In this document: positions 6,274 through 9,307 of the stretch, one piece after another
Numbering within the stretch: the stretch's first letter is position 1
Layout of the letters: the number at the start of each line of letters is the position of its first letter
Translations under genes and position numbers: made by a program
Notes under the pieces: generated by a model
Database searches by the model: none
Told to the model about the DNA's origin: nothing
Seen by the model: only the letters and a program-made list of their open reading frames with translations
Origin: Clostridiales bacterium
Lineage (GTDB): Bacteria > Bacillota > Clostridia > Lachnospirales > Lachnospiraceae
Length of the DNA: 9,307 nucleotides
NCBI GenBank assembly: GCA_019420425.1
Contig: JAHZHG010000009.1
Coordinates: forward strand, 1 to 9,307
Reading direction: 5' to 3'

Positions 6274-7536
6274 ATGATTAAGCTGTTGATTATAGCGGAT
6301 GATTTCACCGGAGCGCTGGATACTGGTGTACAGTTCGCTAAAAAGGGGATTGAGACTCAGGTTTTTACCGGTACACGGCTGGACGGCACATCAATCTCAG
6401 AGACAGCTCAGGTATTGGTGGTCGATTCGGAAACCCGTCCGATGAGTAAGGAGCAGGCTTACGAGACGGTAGCAACGATTGTCCGGCAGGCAGTGAATAT
6501 GGGCGTAGAGGTGATTTACAAAAAGACCGATTCCGCCCTGCGCGGCAATGTGGGCAGTGAGCTTTCCGCGGTGGAGGATGCGGCAGAAGGAAAACGGATA
6601 TACTTTATCCCGGCCTTCCCCGACGTCCGCAGAACCACCGTAAAGGGTATCCATTACATAGACGGGGTTAAGCTGGAAGAAAGCGGTTTTGGAAAGGATC
6701 CCTTCGACCCCATGACCTGTTCCACGGTGCAGGAAATTCTCGCAAAACAGACGGACAGACGGATCGTATCCGTGGAGGTCGGCGAAGAGATTCCGGCACA
6801 GCGGGCAGACAGGGAGATTGTGGTATTTGATGCCTCTGCAAATGAGGATATCCGGACAAGAGCTCTTGCGCTTAAGGAGAGAAAGGAGCTGAAGCTTCTT
6901 TCCGGATGTGCAGGCTTTGCCTCCTTCCTCCCCGAAATACTGGGACTGGCAGGAAACCATCGCGGAGAGATCCGCAGAACCGACGCATTTTATGTGGCCT
7001 GCGGCAGCGTAAACCCGATCACCCTGGAGCAGGTTGAGTATGCGGAAGGGAAAGGCTTTTACCGCAGGACCCTGCTGCCGGAGCAGAAGCTGAACGCAGA
7101 ATTCCTGCACACGGCTCAGGGACAGGACCTGTTAGCCGGCCTGGAGGAAAAGTGCAGGAGGGAAAAGCGGGTAATTGTGGATTCCTTTGACCGGGAAGGG
7201 CAGGAGACCACTGCGGCATATGCAAAGCGCAACGGCATTAGCTGCGAGGAGTTCCGGTTTGCCATCAGCGCCTGTCACGGAAGGATTGTGCGGTATCTGG
7301 TGGAAAAGGGGCTGGATATGACGATCCTGATGACCGGCGGCGATACGCTGATGGGCTTTATGAAGGAAATCGGGGTCAGCCAGCTGGACATCGTGGCAGA
7401 GGTTGGACAGGGAACAGTGCTTTCCCAGCTTTACTGGGACGGCCGGAAAATCCAGGTGATTTCCAAATCCGGCGGCTTTGGCGAAAGAGAAGTACTGGTA
7501 AATATTGCTGAACAGGTAATGAAAGAAATACGATAA
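6274..7536 (+). CDS. DUF1537 four-carbon acid sugar kinase (DtnK/OtnK family)
   Basis: This 420-residue protein is an ATP-dependent kinase that phosphorylates the terminal hydroxyl of a C4 acid sugar such as D-threonate, D-erythronate or a 3-oxo-tetronate. The N-terminal substrate domain shows IADDFTGALDTG (7-18) and YKKTDSALRGNVGSEL (82-97), both hallmarks of the family, then FIPAFPDVRRTT (111-122) and KGIHYIDGV (124-132). The C-terminal nucleotide-binding domain shows ACGSVNPIT (242-250), LMTGGDTLMGF (352-362) and SKSGGFGE (397-404). Length is normal. Because a PdxA homologue, not an OtnC aldolase/OtnI isomerase pair, is adjacent, a direct kinase of the DtnK type is more likely than the 3-oxo-tetronate kinase OtnK. 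Which stereoisomer it takes cannot be read. GGAGG precedes the ATG and the gap from the preceding gene is 26 bases. Its codon choice is a little less biased than that of the dehydrogenases on either side, suggesting lower translation. Confidence 0.9.
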   Translation: MIKLLIIADDFTGALDTGVQFAKKGIETQVFTGTRLDGTSISETAQVLVVDSETRPMSKEQAYETVATIVRQAVNMGVEVIYKKTDSALRGNVGSELSAVEDAAEGKRIYFIPAFPDVRRTTVKGIHYIDGVKLEESGFGKDPFDPMTCSTVQEILAKQTDRRIVSVEVGEEIPAQRADREIVVFDASANEDIRTRALALKERKELKLLSGCAGFASFLPEILGLAGNHRGEIRRTDAFYVACGSVNPITLEQVEYAEGKGFYRRTLLPEQKLNAEFLHTAQGQDLLAGLEEKCRREKRVIVDSFDREGQETTAAYAKRNGISCEEFRFAISACHGRIVRYLVEKGLDMTILMTGGDTLMGFMKEIGVSQLDIVAEVGQGTVLSQLYWDGRKIQVISKSGGFGEREVLVNIAEQVMKEIR

Positions 7537-7564
7537 AATAAAAGAAATTCAGGAGGAAGTAAAC

Positions 7565-8539
7565 ATGAAGTTTACCATGACCCAGGCAGTATGCCCGGAA
7601 GGTATGGCAATGCTGGAAGGCAAAGCCGACATTTATGTTGCCGATAATGCGGATCCGAATAACTATCTCGATGAGATGAAGGATACGGACGCATTGATCG
7701 TCCGCATCGCAAAATGTGACCGAAACGCGATCGAAAATTCTCCGAACCTCAAGGTAATCGGAAGAACTGGAGTTGGCTACGACAGCGTGGACGTTGCAGC
7801 TGCTACGGAAAGAGGTATTCCGGTAGTCATTACACCGGGCGCAAATAACCGTTCCGTAGCAGAACATGCGGTAGGTATGATGTTTGCTATCGCAAAGAAC
7901 TTTGTGGAAGCACAGACAGAAATGGAAAAGGGCAATTGGAAAATCCGCGACGCCAAGAAGGCCTTTGAGCTGCTGGGCAAAAAGGTTGGATTTATCGGAC
8001 TGGGAGCCATCGGCCGCGAGGCGCAGAAGATCTGTAAGGGCATCGGTATGGTAACCGCAGGTTACGATCCGTTCCTGTCTAAGGAAAAGATAGAGGAGCT
8101 GGGCGCCGAGTATTACGAGGATTATCATGAGATGCTGAAGGACTGCGATTTTATTTCCATCCATGTACCGCTGCTGGATTCCACCAGAAACATGATTGGA
8201 AAAGAAGAGCTGGCTTCCATGAAGAAAACCGCAGTGATCATCAACTGCTCCAGAGGCGGAATCATCAATGAGGAGGCTCTGGTAGAGGCGCTGAACAACG
8301 ACGTGATCGCAGGAGCCGGAACCGACGTATATGTAGAGGAGCCCCCTGTACCGGGCGGACCGCTGCTGACCGCAAAGAACCTGCTTTGCAGCCCCCACAG
8401 CGCGGCACAGACCAGAGAGGCCGTTGTGAATATGGCGCATATGTGCGTAGAGGGGTGCCTGGCCGTATGCAATGGCGAAAAATGGCCGTATGTGGCAGAT
8501 CCCAAGGTTTATGAGCATCCGAAGTGGAGCGGTAAATAA
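7565..8539 (+). CDS. D-2-hydroxyacid dehydrogenase (3-phosphoglycerate dehydrogenase-like)
   Basis: A 324-residue NAD-dependent dehydrogenase of the D-isomer-specific 2-hydroxyacid family, which interconverts (R)-2-hydroxyacids and 2-oxoacids. The substrate domain has GRTGVGYDSVD (66-76). The Rossmann domain carries GLGAIG at 145-150, with Asp168 after the second strand, which points to NAD over NADP. The catalytic set is complete: Arg230 in NCSRGGIINEEAL, Glu259 in VEEPP and His278 in SPHSAAQT. It has no ACT or other regulatory C-terminus, so it is a short catabolic type, not a typical biosynthetic SerA. AGGAGG lies before the ATG, and the gap from the kinase gene is 28 bases. Next to a LarA-like protein it may oxidise the R-isomer that the racemase makes, or reduce a 2-oxoacid such as hydroxypyruvate, glyoxylate or a 2-oxo-tetronate. 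The true substrate is unknown. Confidence 0.88.
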   Translation: MKFTMTQAVCPEGMAMLEGKADIYVADNADPNNYLDEMKDTDALIVRIAKCDRNAIENSPNLKVIGRTGVGYDSVDVAAATERGIPVVITPGANNRSVAEHAVGMMFAIAKNFVEAQTEMEKGNWKIRDAKKAFELLGKKVGFIGLGAIGREAQKICKGIGMVTAGYDPFLSKEKIEELGAEYYEDYHEMLKDCDFISIHVPLLDSTRNMIGKEELASMKKTAVIINCSRGGIINEEALVEALNNDVIAGAGTDVYVEEPPVPGGPLLTAKNLLCSPHSAAQTREAVVNMAHMCVEGCLAVCNGEKWPYVADPKVYEHPKWSGK

Positions 8540-8600
8540 CAAACGATCCTTGGCTGCCGGCCATTAAGGAAAAGCAGCGATATATGCAGGAGGCAAGACC

Positions 8601-9307
8601 ATGATAATAGGCGATTATACAAAAATCAACGAAATACTGGATGAGGTCAACATTCCGAAGATGGCAAGGGTGAGGCAGATATTCCCCGACGGTTCGATTG
8701 CGGACGTGGCCGCAGTGGTACGGGAGAAGCTGAACCAGCCGGAGTTTAAGGAGCGGATCAAACCGGGAATGCGCGTAGTACTGACCGGAAGCAGCCGGAA
8801 AATCGCCAATATGAACGTGGTCCTCCGGGAAGTCGCCGCATTTGTAAAGGAACAGGGAGCGAATCCCTATATTATCCCCGCCATGGGCAGCCACGGCGGC
8901 TCCACAGCGGAGGGCCAGAGGGAAATCCTGACCGGATATGGGATCACCGAGGAATTCTGCGGCTGTCCGATCTATTCTTCCATGGAGGTCACCTATATGG
9001 GAGATACGCCGGACGGGCTCCCCGTTTATATCGATAAATTTGCAGCGGAATCGGATGCGATTATCCTGGTGGGCAGAATAAAAGGCCATACCGCATTCCG
9101 CGGCGTATATGAGTCCGGACTGGCCAAAATGATGACCATCGGCCTGGGAAAGCAGGTGGGAGCCGATTCCATGCACGACGCAGGCTTTGGCGAGCTGGCA
9201 AAGCGGATTCCCGTGTTTGCAAAGGTAGTCCTGGAGCACGCGCCCATTTCCTTTGGCGTGGGAGTGATCGAAAACGCGTTGGATAAAACCTGCCGGATTG
9301 AGGTCAT
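8601..9307 (+). CDS. LarA-like nickel-dependent racemase/epimerase family protein (DUF2088), N-terminal part
   Basis: The frame starts at ATG 8601, with AGGAGG seven bases upstream, and is open to the window edge; 235 residues are visible of the ~420 usual for the family. The sequence fits the Lar_N / DUF2088 fold. IKPGMRVVLTGSSR (53-66) is the early strand and loop, IIPAMGSHGGSTAEGQ (91-106) matches the conserved A-x-G-x-H-x-P/G segment with His98, and GRIKGHTAFRG (158-168) has His163. SGLAKMMTIGLGK (172-184) places Lys176 where LarA uses its cofactor-anchoring Lys (K184 of L. plantarum LarA), and MHDAG has His192. Characterised members use a nickel-pincer nucleotide to invert the carbon bearing the hydroxyl of 2-hydroxyacids (lactate, malate, phenyllactate, gluconate). 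No larB, larC or larE cofactor genes are visible in this window. The 61-base gap after the dehydrogenase gene holds no obvious terminator, so it likely belongs to the operon. Substrate is inferred only: a C4 sugar acid would suit the neighbours. Confidence 0.85.
   Translation, partial: MIIGDYTKINEILDEVNIPKMARVRQIFPDGSIADVAAVVREKLNQPEFKERIKPGMRVVLTGSSRKIANMNVVLREVAAFVKEQGANPYIIPAMGSHGGSTAEGQREILTGYGITEEFCGCPIYSSMEVTYMGDTPDGLPVYIDKFAAESDAIILVGRIKGHTAFRGVYESGLAKMMTIGLGKQVGADSMHDAGFGELAKRIPVFAKVVLEHAPISFGVGVIENALDKTCRIEV

Noticed and set aside
7376..8542. A 388-codon open frame on the minus strand over the hydroxyacid dehydrogenase gene
   Set aside because: It lies fully antisense to well-recognised enzyme genes, its product is rich in Cys, His and Arg without any family motif, and it is explained by the strong codon bias of the plus-strand genes.
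8540..8600. A terminator or a new promoter between the dehydrogenase and LarA-like genes
   Set aside because: Only a weak TGGC/GCCA stem around 8551-8563 is visible, with no T-run and no convincing -35/-10 pair; the genes are taken as one transcript.
8265..9239. A 324-codon minus-strand open frame across the dehydrogenase/LarA junction
   Set aside because: It is antisense to both the dehydrogenase catalytic region and the clear LarA-like frame that begins at 8601 with a good ribosome binding site; no recognisable protein.

Overview
The window looks like chromosomal DNA of an anaerobic Firmicute, most likely a gut-type clostridium of the Lachnospiraceae kind. This rests on the purine-rich AGGAGG-type ribosome binding sites before every complete gene, the moderate base composition, and the gene families present (GH30 glucosidase, PrpR_N-type regulator, DUF1537 kinase, LarA-like protein). 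No marker gene fixes the species, so this is inference.

Layout. Bases 3-869 are the 3' part of a GH30 glycosidase gene that enters from the left and ends at a strong intrinsic terminator (902-930). A self-contained unit follows: one Rpn/PD-(D/E)XK nuclease-family gene (1039-1869) with its own promoter, enclosed by a near-perfect 17-base inverted repeat (993-1009 and 1938-1954). Convergent to it lies a 599-residue PrpR_N-AAA+-Fis transcription regulator (1984-3783, minus strand). A 216-base AT-rich divergent control region (3784-3999) carries two face-to-face promoters and two copies of a GTTTCA-N3-TGAAAC palindrome. From 4000 to the right edge runs a tightly spaced plus-strand operon: iron-type alcohol dehydrogenase, PdxA2-type dehydrogenase, DUF1537 acid-sugar kinase, D-2-hydroxyacid dehydrogenase and a LarA-like (DUF2088) protein cut by the window edge.

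How the genes fit together. A DUF1537 kinase next to a PdxA homologue is the known signature of four-carbon acid sugar catabolism: D-threonate is phosphorylated to the 4-phosphate, which is oxidised and decarboxylated to dihydroxyacetone phosphate. The unusual part is the company: a LarA-like putative nickel-pincer racemase/epimerase, a 2-hydroxyacid dehydrogenase and an Fe-ADH in one transcription unit. An economical model is that the LarA-like enzyme inverts C2 of an incoming hydroxyacid (for example D-erythronate to D-threonate) and so feeds a stereoisomer into the kinase/PdxA2 branch, while the two NAD(P)-linked dehydrogenases handle oxidised or aldehyde intermediates or rebalance redox. 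The regulator probably controls the operon through the paired palindromes. It is built like a sigma-54 activator but lacks the GAFTGA loop and has a changed Walker B, and the operon has a sigma-70-type promoter instead. I infer that it works without sigma-54.

The most novel-looking items are the racemase-containing acid-sugar operon, the GAFTGA-less regulator with its two-site operator, and the inverted-repeat-bounded nuclease gene, whose mRNA ends could form alternative pairings around the ribosome binding site.
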